Source of the DNA: Omnitrophica WOR_2 bacterium RIFCSPLOWO2_01_FULL_41_12
GTDB lineage: Bacteria; Omnitrophota; Gorgyraeia; Gygaellales; Profunditerraquicolaceae
Direction of reading: 5' to 3'
Assembly (NCBI GenBank): GCA_001805765.1
Contig: MHGW01000002.1
Coordinates: 1,353-7,469 of the forward strand
Length of the DNA: 6,117 nucleotides
Position 1 is the stretch's first letter; the number at the start of each line of letters is the position of its first letter. Below, piece after piece: positions 1 to 5,999 of the stretch. A program made the translations under genes and the position numbers. The notes below the pieces were generated by a model. The model had not been told where the DNA came from, searched no databases, and saw only the letters and a program-made list of their open reading frames with translations.

Positions 1-124
1 AAATTTTAGCCAGGTTTTAACCGTAGCGGAGAAGAAAAAAGGTAAATTAGAGAGTATTCAGGTTTGCGGCTGTGTGTTTGTGCCGCTGGTAGGCAAATTC
101 GGCTGGAGAAAAGAAAATGCTTGA
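1..124 (+). CDS. pcm: Protein-L-isoaspartate O-methyltransferase, C-terminal 40 residues (5' end outside window)
   Basis: The open frame runs in from the left edge (first full codon at base 2) and stops at TGA 122-124, giving 40 residues. The tail reads VCGCVFVPLVGKFGW, which matches the typical end of bacterial PCMT enzymes (a FVPLVGKYGW-like strand and tail). The preceding QVLTVAEKKKGKLESI fits the last beta-strands, where these enzymes have a K/E-rich hairpin. PCMT is a cytosolic SAM-dependent enzyme that methylates isoaspartyl residues so that damaged proteins can be repaired. The catalytic and SAM-binding parts lie upstream of the window and cannot be checked. The stop codon overlaps the next gene's start by 8 bases, so the two are probably co-transcribed and translationally coupled. 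The family call rests on the C-terminal motif alone. Confidence 0.78.
   Translation, partial: NFSQVLTVAEKKKGKLESIQVCGCVFVPLVGKFGWRKENA
105..108 (+). promoter_or_regulatory. Ribosome binding site GGAG for the small membrane protein
   Basis: GGAG lies 8 bases before ATG 117, inside the end of the pcm reading frame. It supports the start at 117, even though that start overlaps the pcm stop codon. Confidence 0.7.
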
Positions 125-614
125 ACTAATAATTCACTGGTTAAAGGGTATACCCAAAGAATATGTAGTGATGATTGTCGGGGCATTGCCTATAGCGGAA
201 TTAAGGGGCGCGATTCCCTTAGGATTATCTTTGGGAATGCCGCTGGCCAAGGCCTTCTGGTTGTCAGCGCTGGGTAATATTATACCGGTTGCCCCAGCGC
301 TTTTTTTATTAGATCCGGTTTCCAATAGATTAAGAAGGTTTAAAATCTGGGCGCGTTTCTTTGACTGGCTTTTTGAGCGCACCAAAAAAAAGTCAGACAG
401 CATCCAAAAATACGAGGCCTTAGGATTAGCGATATTTGTGGCTATTCCGCTACCGATGACCGGAGCCTGGAGCGGAGTGGTCGCTGCTTCGCTCTTTAAA
501 ATTAAATTTAGATACGCCTTTATCGCCATAGTCGCCGGCGTTATTGGTGCAGGCCTGATTGTTTCTATTCTCTGCACACTGGGTATTATGGGCTGGAAAG
601 CTGCGATACATTAA
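117..614 (+). CDS. Small integral membrane protein, Sm_multidrug_ex / COG2426 family
   Basis: This is a 165-residue hydrophobic protein of the family labelled 'putative small multi-drug export protein' (Pfam Sm_multidrug_ex, COG2426). The transport label is historical and the real substrate is unknown. The family signatures are visible: PIAELRGAIPLG at 25-36, with the charged ELR inside a hydrophobic stretch, and IPLPMTGAWSG at 110-120, proline- and glycine-rich like a re-entrant loop. Hydrophobic segments lie near 17-40, 45-66, 100-127 and 133-160. They are split by a basic cytoplasmic-looking loop at 70-98 (RLRRFK, RTKKKSD). The two-fold arrangement of re-entrant loop plus helix recalls DedA/VTT proteins, but that relation is inference. 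Length is normal for the family. The start has a good GGAG at 8-base spacing. The stop overlaps the next ATG by one base (TAATG), suggesting coupling. Confidence 0.85.
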   Translation: MLELIIHWLKGIPKEYVVMIVGALPIAELRGAIPLGLSLGMPLAKAFWLSALGNIIPVAPALFLLDPVSNRLRRFKIWARFFDWLFERTKKKSDSIQKYEALGLAIFVAIPLPMTGAWSGVVAASLFKIKFRYAFIAIVAGVIGAGLIVSILCTLGIMGWKAAIH

Positions 615-2542
615 TGAAAAGTAAAAACTTTATTGATTATTTTTTAATATTTATATTAGGGATAATAGTCTATTTTAATTCACTCTGGGTTAATTTTACC
701 TGGGATGATTTAGGATTGATTTTAAATAACGCTCAATTGAAAAGTTTCTCTAATATCTTTAAGAATTTTTCTAGCGGGCTTTTTTACTCTAAGGTATTTT
801 ACCGGCCAATACAAACTTTGACCTATATGTTGGATTTTTTCCTCTACAAATTTAATTATAAAGGTTACCATTTAACCAGTATTATTCTGCATATCCTGGT
901 AGTAATTTTATCTTATAAATTACTAATTATCTTAACTAAAAATAGAAGGCTAAGTTTATTGACATCTTTATTGTATTTGGTTTCTCCTTTATGGGTGGAG
1001 AGCGTAACTTATATTTCAGGCCGGGCCGATATCTTAATGGCCATTTTTATTCTTTTATCCTTTATATTTTTTATTAAGGATAAGTTTTTTCCCTCAATTA
1101 TTTTCTTTATTTTTGCCCTTTTATCCAAGGAAGCCAGTTTAATTTTTCCTTTGGTTCTGATTTTATATCTATTTTTATTCGGTAAAAAAGAGAAAAAAAC
1201 AATTTTCAGCATAATCGCCTTTTTTATTATAGATATCGGTTACGTTGCCTTTAGGTATCTTACTGTAGGTTATGAAAATATAAATTTTCAAAAATACCCC
1301 TTTTATAGCAGGATACTCTTTTTTATAAAAGCCATCCCTAAATACATTGGCTTGATGTTCTTTCCTATAAACCAACATATGGCTCATGCAGTAAATCTGC
1401 CTGTTTCTTTTTTTAAAACAGAGGTTTGGTTATCATTTCTATTTCTTATTTTCTTAGTTTTTTTATTCTTTTATTTCCTCAAAAAAGAAAGATTTATCTC
1501 CTTTTTTATTGCCTGGTTTTTTATTTTTCTCCTGCCACAGTCAGGAATTCTACCCATCAATGCTTTTTTTGCTGAGCACTTTATCTATATTAGTGCATTA
1601 GGAATTTTTGTGATCTTTATCTATTTTTTACAAAAATTAAGGCCTAAAATAGCCTTTAATACCCTATTCCTTGCCTTTTTATCTTTTTTTTCTTTGGCTA
1701 CGGTAAAATATAATTTTATTTGGCAGGACCCCATAAAATTCTATAAAAGAATAATCGGCTTTTCGGCTAATAGTTTTACTGCTTATAATAACCTAGGCAA
1801 TATATACCTTAATAATGGGAACTTAAAAGATGCGGAAAAAATGATTAAAAAATCTTTAGAAATTCATCCTCAATATAAACAAGGAAGATTATCTTTAGCC
1901 CGCATTTATTATTTAAAACAGGACTTTTCAAAGGCCATAGATTTAGTTAAGAGTGTTTTAACCGAAGACCCTAAGAATTATTTGGCTTTATATTTCTTAG
2001 GGGTCTTTTATACTAAGAAAGAAAGTTATGACTTGGCCGAAGGTTATTATAAAAAAGCAATAGAATTGAACCCATCGTATATGCTATTGTGGTTAGATCT
2101 CTATTCATTATATCAATTATCAGGTAAAGAAGAAGAGGCCGGAAGAACCAAAGAAATAATTGCGCAGATGGATAAATATTCGCTTTCTCAGGTATACTCT
2201 AATGATGCTGCAGAATTATTGGAAAAAAATAAATTGGATGAAGCATTATTTACAATTAATGAAGCGATCAAAATAAATTCTTCTGATAGCAATTATTATA
2301 ATCTTAGGGGGGTTATTTTAAGAAAAAAGGGCGATTATCCGCAGGCCCTCAATAATTGTAAAATGGCTATAAAAATTTCTCCCTCTAACTGGGAAGTTTA
2401 TAATAATTTGGGCATTATTTTTTCTAAGATGGGGGACTTTAACAATGCGGAAAAGAATTTCCAGAAAGCTATTTCTCTGAATGAAAATTACACTGAGGCT
2501 CATTTTAACTTAGGCCTTTTGAAAAAACAATTTCAAAAATAA
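614..2542 (+). CDS. GT-C-like polytopic membrane protein with C-terminal TPR domain (TMTC-like)
   Basis: The 642 residues fall into two halves. Residues 1-385 are a polytopic membrane region of about ten hydrophobic segments. Residues 389-642 hold about seven TPR units of roughly 34 residues, with classic forms such as YNNLGNIYLNNGNLKDAEK near 391-409 and YNNLGIIFSKMGDFNNAEK near the C-terminus. The membrane half carries hallmarks of GT-C glycosyltransferases related to eukaryotic TMTC O-mannosyltransferases. These are WDD at 30-32 in the first external loop (acidic, likely catalytic), YRP at 63-65, HLTSIILH at 86-93, PLWVESVTYISGRADIL at 125-141, SKE at 171-173 and EHFIYISALG at 321-330. It may transfer a sugar from a lipid-linked donor to protein or envelope polymer. 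Donor and acceptor are unknown. The start overlaps the previous stop by one base, and only a weak GGAAAG lies 13 bases upstream, so translation is probably coupled. G+C is lower than in its neighbours. Confidence 0.8.
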   Translation: MKSKNFIDYFLIFILGIIVYFNSLWVNFTWDDLGLILNNAQLKSFSNIFKNFSSGLFYSKVFYRPIQTLTYMLDFFLYKFNYKGYHLTSIILHILVVILSYKLLIILTKNRRLSLLTSLLYLVSPLWVESVTYISGRADILMAIFILLSFIFFIKDKFFPSIIFFIFALLSKEASLIFPLVLILYLFLFGKKEKKTIFSIIAFFIIDIGYVAFRYLTVGYENINFQKYPFYSRILFFIKAIPKYIGLMFFPINQHMAHAVNLPVSFFKTEVWLSFLFLIFLVFLFFYFLKKERFISFFIAWFFIFLLPQSGILPINAFFAEHFIYISALGIFVIFIYFLQKLRPKIAFNTLFLAFLSFFSLATVKYNFIWQDPIKFYKRIIGFSANSFTAYNNLGNIYLNNGNLKDAEKMIKKSLEIHPQYKQGRLSLARIYYLKQDFSKAIDLVKSVLTEDPKNYLALYFLGVFYTKKESYDLAEGYYKKAIELNPSYMLLWLDLYSLYQLSGKEEEAGRTKEIIAQMDKYSLSQVYSNDAAELLEKNKLDEALFTINEAIKINSSDSNYYNLRGVILRKKGDYPQALNNCKMAIKISPSNWEVYNNLGIIFSKMGDFNNAEKNFQKAISLNENYTEAHFNLGLLKKQFQK

Positions 2543-2551
2543 AAAATTTAA

Positions 2552-2580
2552 TTGACAAATATTATTTAAAGTAGTATAAG
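2552..2580 (+). promoter_or_regulatory. Sigma70-type promoter for the riboswitch/btu operon
   Basis: A perfect -35 hexamer TTGACA (2552-2557) and a -10 hexamer TATAAG (2575-2580, one mismatch to TATAAT) are separated by exactly 17 bases. The expected transcript start is near 2586-2588, directly at the 5' strand of the riboswitch P1 stem. The promoter begins 9 bases after the stop of the preceding gene. Confidence 0.85.
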
Positions 2581-2587
2581 TTAAATG

Positions 2588-2735
2588 AATATGGGTTAAG
2601 GGAAATCCGTGCAAGCGGATGCGGTCCCGCCGCTGTAACCGGGGACGAAAGCTCAAAAGTTTGCCACTGCCTAAATTTAGGCGGGAAGGCATGAGCAAGT
2701 AGGTTGATCCGGAAGTCAGAAGACCTGCCTATATT
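2588..2735 (+). ncRNA. Cobalamin riboswitch aptamer (class I, adenosylcobalamin type)
   Basis: All conserved blocks occur in order: GGGAAATCCGTGCAA (2600-2614), GCGGTCCCGCCGCTGTAACC (2621-2640), GGGGACGAA (2641-2649), TTGCCACTGC (2661-2670), GGCGGGAAGGC (2680-2690) and the B12 box AAGTCAGAAGACCTGCC (2713-2729). Stems can be drawn by hand. P1 is 2588-2595 with 2728-2735 (8 bp including one G-U). P3 is ATCCG 2605-2609 with CGGAT 2616-2620. A closing stem pairs GCTCA 2651-2655 with TGAGC 2692-2696, and a peripheral hairpin is the perfect palindrome at 2669-2682. The common CCACTGT block is CCGCTGT here. The aptamer lies between a strong promoter and a terminator upstream of btuF, so high cobalamin should repress the uptake/salvage operon. 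The ligand subtype is inferred from the overall class I layout. Confidence 0.96.
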
Positions 2736-2772
2736 TTCCTCGCGGAAGGGCCATAGTTAAATTAGGGTGCAA

Positions 2773-2820
2773 CCCCGAAGAGTAGCGCAAAATTAAAGCT
2801 ACATTCGGGGTTTTATTTTA
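2773..2820 (+). terminator. Riboswitch-controlled intrinsic terminator (expression platform)
   Basis: CCCCGAA (2773-2779) pairs perfectly with TTCGGGG (2804-2810). An inner GTAGC (2782-2786) pairs with GCTAC (2798-2802) across a small GA/A internal loop, and the apical loop is A-rich. The tract TTTTATTTTA (2811-2820) follows at once. This is a textbook Rho-independent terminator, placed 38 bases after the P1 stem and ending one base before the btuF ATG. It should form when the aptamer binds cobalamin. Confidence 0.9.
2807..2810 (+). promoter_or_regulatory. Probable btuF Shine-Dalgarno (GGGG) buried in the terminator stem
   Basis: The only purine-rich, anti-SD-like bases ahead of ATG 2822 are GGGG at 2807-2810, 11 bases upstream. 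They form the base of the terminator's 3' arm. When that hairpin forms, the site is paired, so the structure could also block translation on transcripts that read through. The spacing is long and the match weak, so its use as the true SD is inferred. Confidence 0.45.
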
Positions 2821-2821
2821 T

Positions 2822-3703
2822 ATGAGAAAAATAAACTTTATAGTTGCCCTAGGGACAGGTCTCTTAGTTTTCGGTGTAGCCTTAACGAGATCTGTCCCTG
2901 CGGGGACAGTCCCTTCGCAGGCGGGGACAATCCCTGTCAAGCCGCGTTATATTTCCTTAGCGCCTGCAACTACGGAAATATTGTTTGCTTTAGGGCTGGA
3001 TGAAGAAATTGTGGGAGTGAGTTCATTTTGCAATTACCCGCTAAAAGCTAAAACTAAAGAAAAAGTAGGGACATTTAGCCAGCCCAATGTAGAAAAAATC
3101 ATCTCTTTAAAACCGGATATTATATTTTGCACCGGCCTAGAACAAACCCCGGTGGTGAATGCCCTGCGGCAGTTAAACTTAAAAGTCTATGTCAGCGACC
3201 CCTCCAATATAAAAGAATTGCTTAATTCAATCAGGGATATAGGCAGATTAACCGGCAGGGAAAAAGAGGCGGATACGCTGATAAACAAAATGGAACAAGT
3301 TTTAGGCCAGGTAAATGTAAAAGTTAAATTAATCCCTCCGGAAAAAAGATTAAAAGTATTTATAGAAATCTGGCATGATCCTTTGATGACCGTAGGTAAA
3401 AAATCATTTGTTGATGAAGTACTTACTTTAGCCGGCGGGATTAATATTGCCGCAGATACCTTGCAACCATATTTATATTTCAGCCCCGAACAGGTGATCA
3501 AGCGTAATCCCGATTGTATTATCCAGACTTATATGTCTGAAAACGAACCCCTAAAAACAATTGAAAAACGTTTAGGCTGGAAGGAAATATCCGCGGTGAA
3601 ACATGGCCGGGTATACAATGATATAAACCCGGATATATTACTCAGGCCTGGGCCGCGCATAGTGGAAGGGCTGCAAGAACTCCATAAAAAACTGTATCCT
3701 TAA
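2822..3703 (+). CDS. btuF: Cobalamin/corrinoid ABC transporter, periplasmic binding protein BtuF
   Basis: This 293-residue protein is of the Peripla_BP_2 type that captures cobalamin or cobinamide in the periplasm and delivers it to the BtuCD complex. Residues 1-22 form a signal sequence (basic MRK, then a hydrophobic core). No lipobox cysteine follows, so a soluble periplasmic form is likely. The mature fold opens with RYISLAPATTEILFALGL at 42-59, then VGVSSFCNYP (64-73), VGTFSQPNVEKIISLKPDIIF (82-102), and closes with RPGPRIVEGLQEL near 275-287. All of these are typical of BtuF/FepB-type proteins. Residues 23-40 are a low-complexity linker made by a REP-like DNA repeat. The start at 2822 is the only sensible one because it alone keeps the signal sequence. 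The riboswitch directly upstream assigns the substrate as a corrinoid rather than iron-siderophore. The btuC ATG follows after 3 bases. Confidence 0.92.
   Translation: MRKINFIVALGTGLLVFGVALTRSVPAGTVPSQAGTIPVKPRYISLAPATTEILFALGLDEEIVGVSSFCNYPLKAKTKEKVGTFSQPNVEKIISLKPDIIFCTGLEQTPVVNALRQLNLKVYVSDPSNIKELLNSIRDIGRLTGREKEADTLINKMEQVLGQVNVKVKLIPPEKRLKVFIEIWHDPLMTVGKKSFVDEVLTLAGGINIAADTLQPYLYFSPEQVIKRNPDCIIQTYMSENEPLKTIEKRLGWKEISAVKHGRVYNDINPDILLRPGPRIVEGLQELHKKLYP
2892..2938 (+). repeat. REP-like palindromic repeat cluster inside btuF
   Basis: Several nested inverted repeats occupy 47 bp. CTGTCCC (2892-2898) pairs with GGGACAG (2903-2909). CCTGCGGGGA (2897-2906) pairs with TCCC-TT-CGCAGG (2910-2921), leaving a 3-base loop and a 2-base bulge, the shape typical of REP hairpins. 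A direct repeat follows: GCGGGGACAGTCCCT (2900-2914) and GCGGGGACAATCCCT (2921-2935) match at 14 of 15 positions with 21-bp spacing. The insertion stays in frame and is translated as AGTVPSQ followed by AGTIPVK, between the signal sequence and the mature domain. G+C is much higher than in the rest of the gene. No transposase is present in the window. Confidence 0.75.
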
Positions 3704-3706
3704 AGA

Positions 3707-4663
3707 ATGAAGATTTCTCTAAAAATATCGCTGTTACTGATAATATTAATTGTTGCCATATTATTAGCAATTACCAAAGGTTCGGTAGATATTCCGTTAG
3801 CGGAATTATTACTGAAAGAAAACTGGCAGGTTTTGTATTTAAGGATTTTACGGATTTTAGTGGCGATAATTGCAGGCAGCGGCTTAGCGGTCTCAGGCAT
3901 AGCCCTGCAGGCAATTTTAAGGAACCCTTTGGCTGAACCTTATTTATTAGGCACATCCAGCGGCGCAGGATTAGGCGCAGTCATCGCCATAATTTTAGGT
4001 ATATCGTCTATTTATTTACCTTTGGCTGCATTTTTGGGGGCAATTTTAAGCATAATTCTCGTGTATCAGCTGGCTAAACAGGGAAGTAGAATCCCGGTGC
4101 AGTCTCTGATTTTATCCGGGGTGATTGTATCCATAGCGCTTTCCGGGATAATGGTCTTTTTAATCTCTGTATCGCCTAACGAGGCATTACACGGGATAAT
4201 GTGGTGGTTGTGGGGAAGCTTGCAGTTTTATGATCCTAAACTCCTTTTGCTGGTAGGTATGGTAGTTGCCTTAGGAACTTTTGCAATATTTATATTTTCT
4301 CAAGATTTAAATGCCATAAGCATTGGGGATGAAGAGGCCATACATTTGGGGATAAATACGGAAACGATCAAGAAAATATTATTTTTTATTACTTCCTTAA
4401 TTACGGCAGGCATTGTCAGTATTTGCGGGGTAATCGGCTTTGTGGGATTAATCATCCCGCATCTTACCCGGCTTATTGTGGGCCCAAACCACAAAACACT
4501 TATTCCTGCGTCCTGCGTTTGCGCTGCAGCATTTATGGTTATCTGCGATATCTTTTCCCGGACTCTTTTTACGCCCCTGGAAATCCCCATCGGAATCATT
4601 ACTGCTTTTTTGGGCGCTCCGGTATTTATTATTTTATTAAAAATCAAACAGGCAGTGAAATAG
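3707..4663 (+). CDS. btuC: Cobalamin ABC transporter permease BtuC (FecCD family)
   Basis: This 318-residue membrane protein is close to the roughly 326 residues of E. coli BtuC, whose dimer forms the inner-membrane corrinoid channel with ten helices per subunit. Family marks are RILRILVAIIAG (46-57), SGIALQAILRNPLAEPYLLGTSSGAGLGA (63-91), the coupling-helix motif GDEEAIHLGI (207-216) that contacts the ATPase, CGVIGFVGLIIPHLTRLIVGPNH (240-262), and EIPIGIITAFLGAPVFIILL (292-311). FecCD sequence alone does not separate cobalamin from siderophore or heme permeases. The cobalamin call comes from the riboswitch and the cobU/cobC neighbours. ATG 3707 is 3 bases after the btuF stop with only weak SD sequence, so translation is probably coupled to btuF. 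Confidence 0.92.
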   Translation: MKISLKISLLLIILIVAILLAITKGSVDIPLAELLLKENWQVLYLRILRILVAIIAGSGLAVSGIALQAILRNPLAEPYLLGTSSGAGLGAVIAIILGISSIYLPLAAFLGAILSIILVYQLAKQGSRIPVQSLILSGVIVSIALSGIMVFLISVSPNEALHGIMWWLWGSLQFYDPKLLLLVGMVVALGTFAIFIFSQDLNAISIGDEEAIHLGINTETIKKILFFITSLITAGIVSICGVIGFVGLIIPHLTRLIVGPNHKTLIPASCVCAAAFMVICDIFSRTLFTPLEIPIGIITAFLGAPVFIILLKIKQAVK

Positions 4664-4667
4664 AAGT

Positions 4668-5453
4668 ATGGACTTATTAAAGGTAGATAATCTTTGCGGC
4701 GGTTACGGCAAAGAAACAGTCATCAGGGACGTTTCCTTTAAAATAGAAGAAGGGGGTTTCTTAGGCATTATCGGGCCAAATGGTTCGGGTAAATCCACAT
4801 TGCTGCGCTTAATGAGCCGCGTATTAATTCCTCAGACAGGTAAGATTATCCTGGAAGATACGGATATTGCCCGGATGCATTTAAAAGATTTCTGCAAAAA
4901 AGTCGCCTTTGTGCCTCAGGATACCATGATTAATTTTTCTTTTAATGTCTGGGAAATAGCGCTGCTGGGAAGAATCCCGCATTTAAGAAGGATGCAATGG
5001 GAAGGTAGGAGAGATTTTTCCATCGCCCAAAATTCTCTTTCTTTAACCGATACCCTGCATTTAAAAGATAAACCCATAGATGAAGTGAGCGCGGGTGAAC
5101 GGCAACGGGTGATTATTGCCAAGGCCTTAACCCAAGAACCTATCCTGATGCTTTTAGATGAGCCCACCTCCCATTTAGACATCGGCCATCAGATACAGGT
5201 ATTAAATTTATTAAAGCGGCTGAACCGCCAAAATAACCTGACTATTGTTGTCGTCCTGCATGATTTAAATTTAGCCAGCGAATACTGCCAGCGGATAATC
5301 CTGCTTAACGCAGGTAAAATTTTTAAAGAGGGTGAGCCGCAAGAAGTATTAACTTACCAGAACATAGAAACCGTGTATAAAACTGTGGTGGTGGTAAATA
5401 AAAACCCTATCTCTTTTAAACCCTATGTAGTTTTGGTTTCCGGAGAAAGATAA
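4668..5453 (+). CDS. btuD: Cobalamin ABC transporter ATP-binding protein BtuD
   Basis: This 261-residue ABC ATPase powers corrinoid import through BtuC. Motifs occur in order: Walker A GPNGSGKST (36-44), Q-loop VPQD with Q84, signature SAGERQRV (141-148), Walker B ILMLLDE (159-165) with catalytic E165, D-loop SHLD (168-171) and switch histidine H198 in VVVLHDL. The signature has SAGE in place of the common SGGE, a conservative variant. The stretch after about residue 220 (EGEPQEVLTYQNIETVYKTVVVVNKNP) is the C-terminal extension usual in FecE/FepC/BtuD proteins. The start is 4 bases after the btuC stop. The stop directly abuts the next ATG (TAAATG). All catalytic residues are present, so it should be active. 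Confidence 0.92.
   Translation: MDLLKVDNLCGGYGKETVIRDVSFKIEEGGFLGIIGPNGSGKSTLLRLMSRVLIPQTGKIILEDTDIARMHLKDFCKKVAFVPQDTMINFSFNVWEIALLGRIPHLRRMQWEGRRDFSIAQNSLSLTDTLHLKDKPIDEVSAGERQRVIIAKALTQEPILMLLDEPTSHLDIGHQIQVLNLLKRLNRQNNLTIVVVLHDLNLASEYCQRIILLNAGKIFKEGEPQEVLTYQNIETVYKTVVVVNKNPISFKPYVVLVSGER
5442..5445 (+). promoter_or_regulatory. Ribosome binding site GGAG for the phosphatase gene
   Basis: GGAG sits 8 bases before ATG 5454, within the last codons of btuD. It supports that start, which has no intergenic space. Confidence 0.7.
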
Positions 5454-5999
5454 ATGCCGACTAAAATAATTTTAATCCGGCACGGTCAAACTTTATGGAG
5501 TAGAAAAAAAAGATACTGCGGATCAAGCGATATAAGCTTAAGCGCCAGAGGCAGAAATCAGGCCCGAAAATTATATCAGGTTTTAAAAAAAGAAAAGATA
5601 TCCAAAGTTTATTCCAGTAATGCAGCCCGGGCATGGGATTTTGCTAAAATTGCCTTTAAAGGGATGAAAATAAAAACGATAACGCAATTAAGAGAATTTA
5701 ATTTCGGCATCTTTGAAGGATTAAATTATGAAGAGATCAAGCAAAAATACCCGCAGATCTATGGGCGCTGGTTAAAAAATCCCCTTGCCGTTGACCTTCC
5801 TAATGGAGAAAATCTCAATAATTTTAAAAAGAGGGTGGAAAAAATATTCGCCAAGATTGCCAGGGTGAATAAAAATAAAACCATCGCCATAGTTACTCAC
5901 GCCGGGCCGATAAAAGTTATCCTCGGCGATATTTTAAAAAAGAAGGAATTCTGGGAACTCAATGTGGATTTAGCCAGCATGCATATAATAAATGGGTAA
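5454..5999 (+). CDS. cobC: Histidine phosphatase, probable alpha-ribazole phosphatase CobC
   Basis: This 181-residue cytosolic protein is of the phosphoglycerate-mutase-like histidine phosphatase branch. The phosphohistidine motif is IRHGQT (8-13) with H10 as nucleophile. Other active-site parts are YSSNAARA (53-60) with R59, LREFNFGIFEGL (79-90) with acid E81, and THAGPIKVI (148-156) with second histidine H149. In nucleotide-loop assembly, CobC removes the 5' phosphate of alpha-ribazole phosphate or of adenosylcobalamin phosphate. The family is broad and the sequence alone would not give this substrate. The assignment rests on lying between btuD and cobU under a cobalamin riboswitch. Length is slightly below the usual 190-200, with a short C-terminus ending six residues after the ASM motif. 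Its last 8 bases overlap the cobU start. Confidence 0.75.
   Translation: MPTKIILIRHGQTLWSRKKRYCGSSDISLSARGRNQARKLYQVLKKEKISKVYSSNAARAWDFAKIAFKGMKIKTITQLREFNFGIFEGLNYEEIKQKYPQIYGRWLKNPLAVDLPNGENLNNFKKRVEKIFAKIARVNKNKTIAIVTHAGPIKVILGDILKKKEFWELNVDLASMHIING

Noticed and set aside
134..577. Minus-strand open frame of 147 codons opposite the small membrane protein
   Set aside because: It mirrors the 117-614 gene, whose family motifs are clear. The antisense product is low-complexity and has no recognisable domain.
2510..2698. Minus-strand open frame of 62 codons across the riboswitch
   Set aside because: The region is a functional RNA on the plus strand with all conserved cobalamin aptamer blocks. 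The antisense peptide has no recognisable features.
2892..2938. CRISPR-like repeat array
   Set aside because: There are only two 15-bp direct copies with a 6-bp gap, inside a coding gene. No spacers of regular length and no cas genes are present; the palindromes fit a REP-like element better.
4300..4647. Minus-strand open frame of 115 codons opposite btuC
   Set aside because: It is an antisense shadow of a conserved permease gene with no plausible RBS or family match.
4423..4680. Plus-strand open frame of 85 codons overlapping the end of btuC
   Set aside because: It lies almost wholly inside btuC in another frame, has Cys/Tyr/Pro-rich sequence resembling no family, and btuC is clearly real.
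3707..5453. Siderophore or heme transporter instead of cobalamin
   Set aside because: FecCD/FecE-type sequences are ambiguous on their own, but the riboswitch upstream and cobU/cobC downstream in the same unit point to corrinoids.
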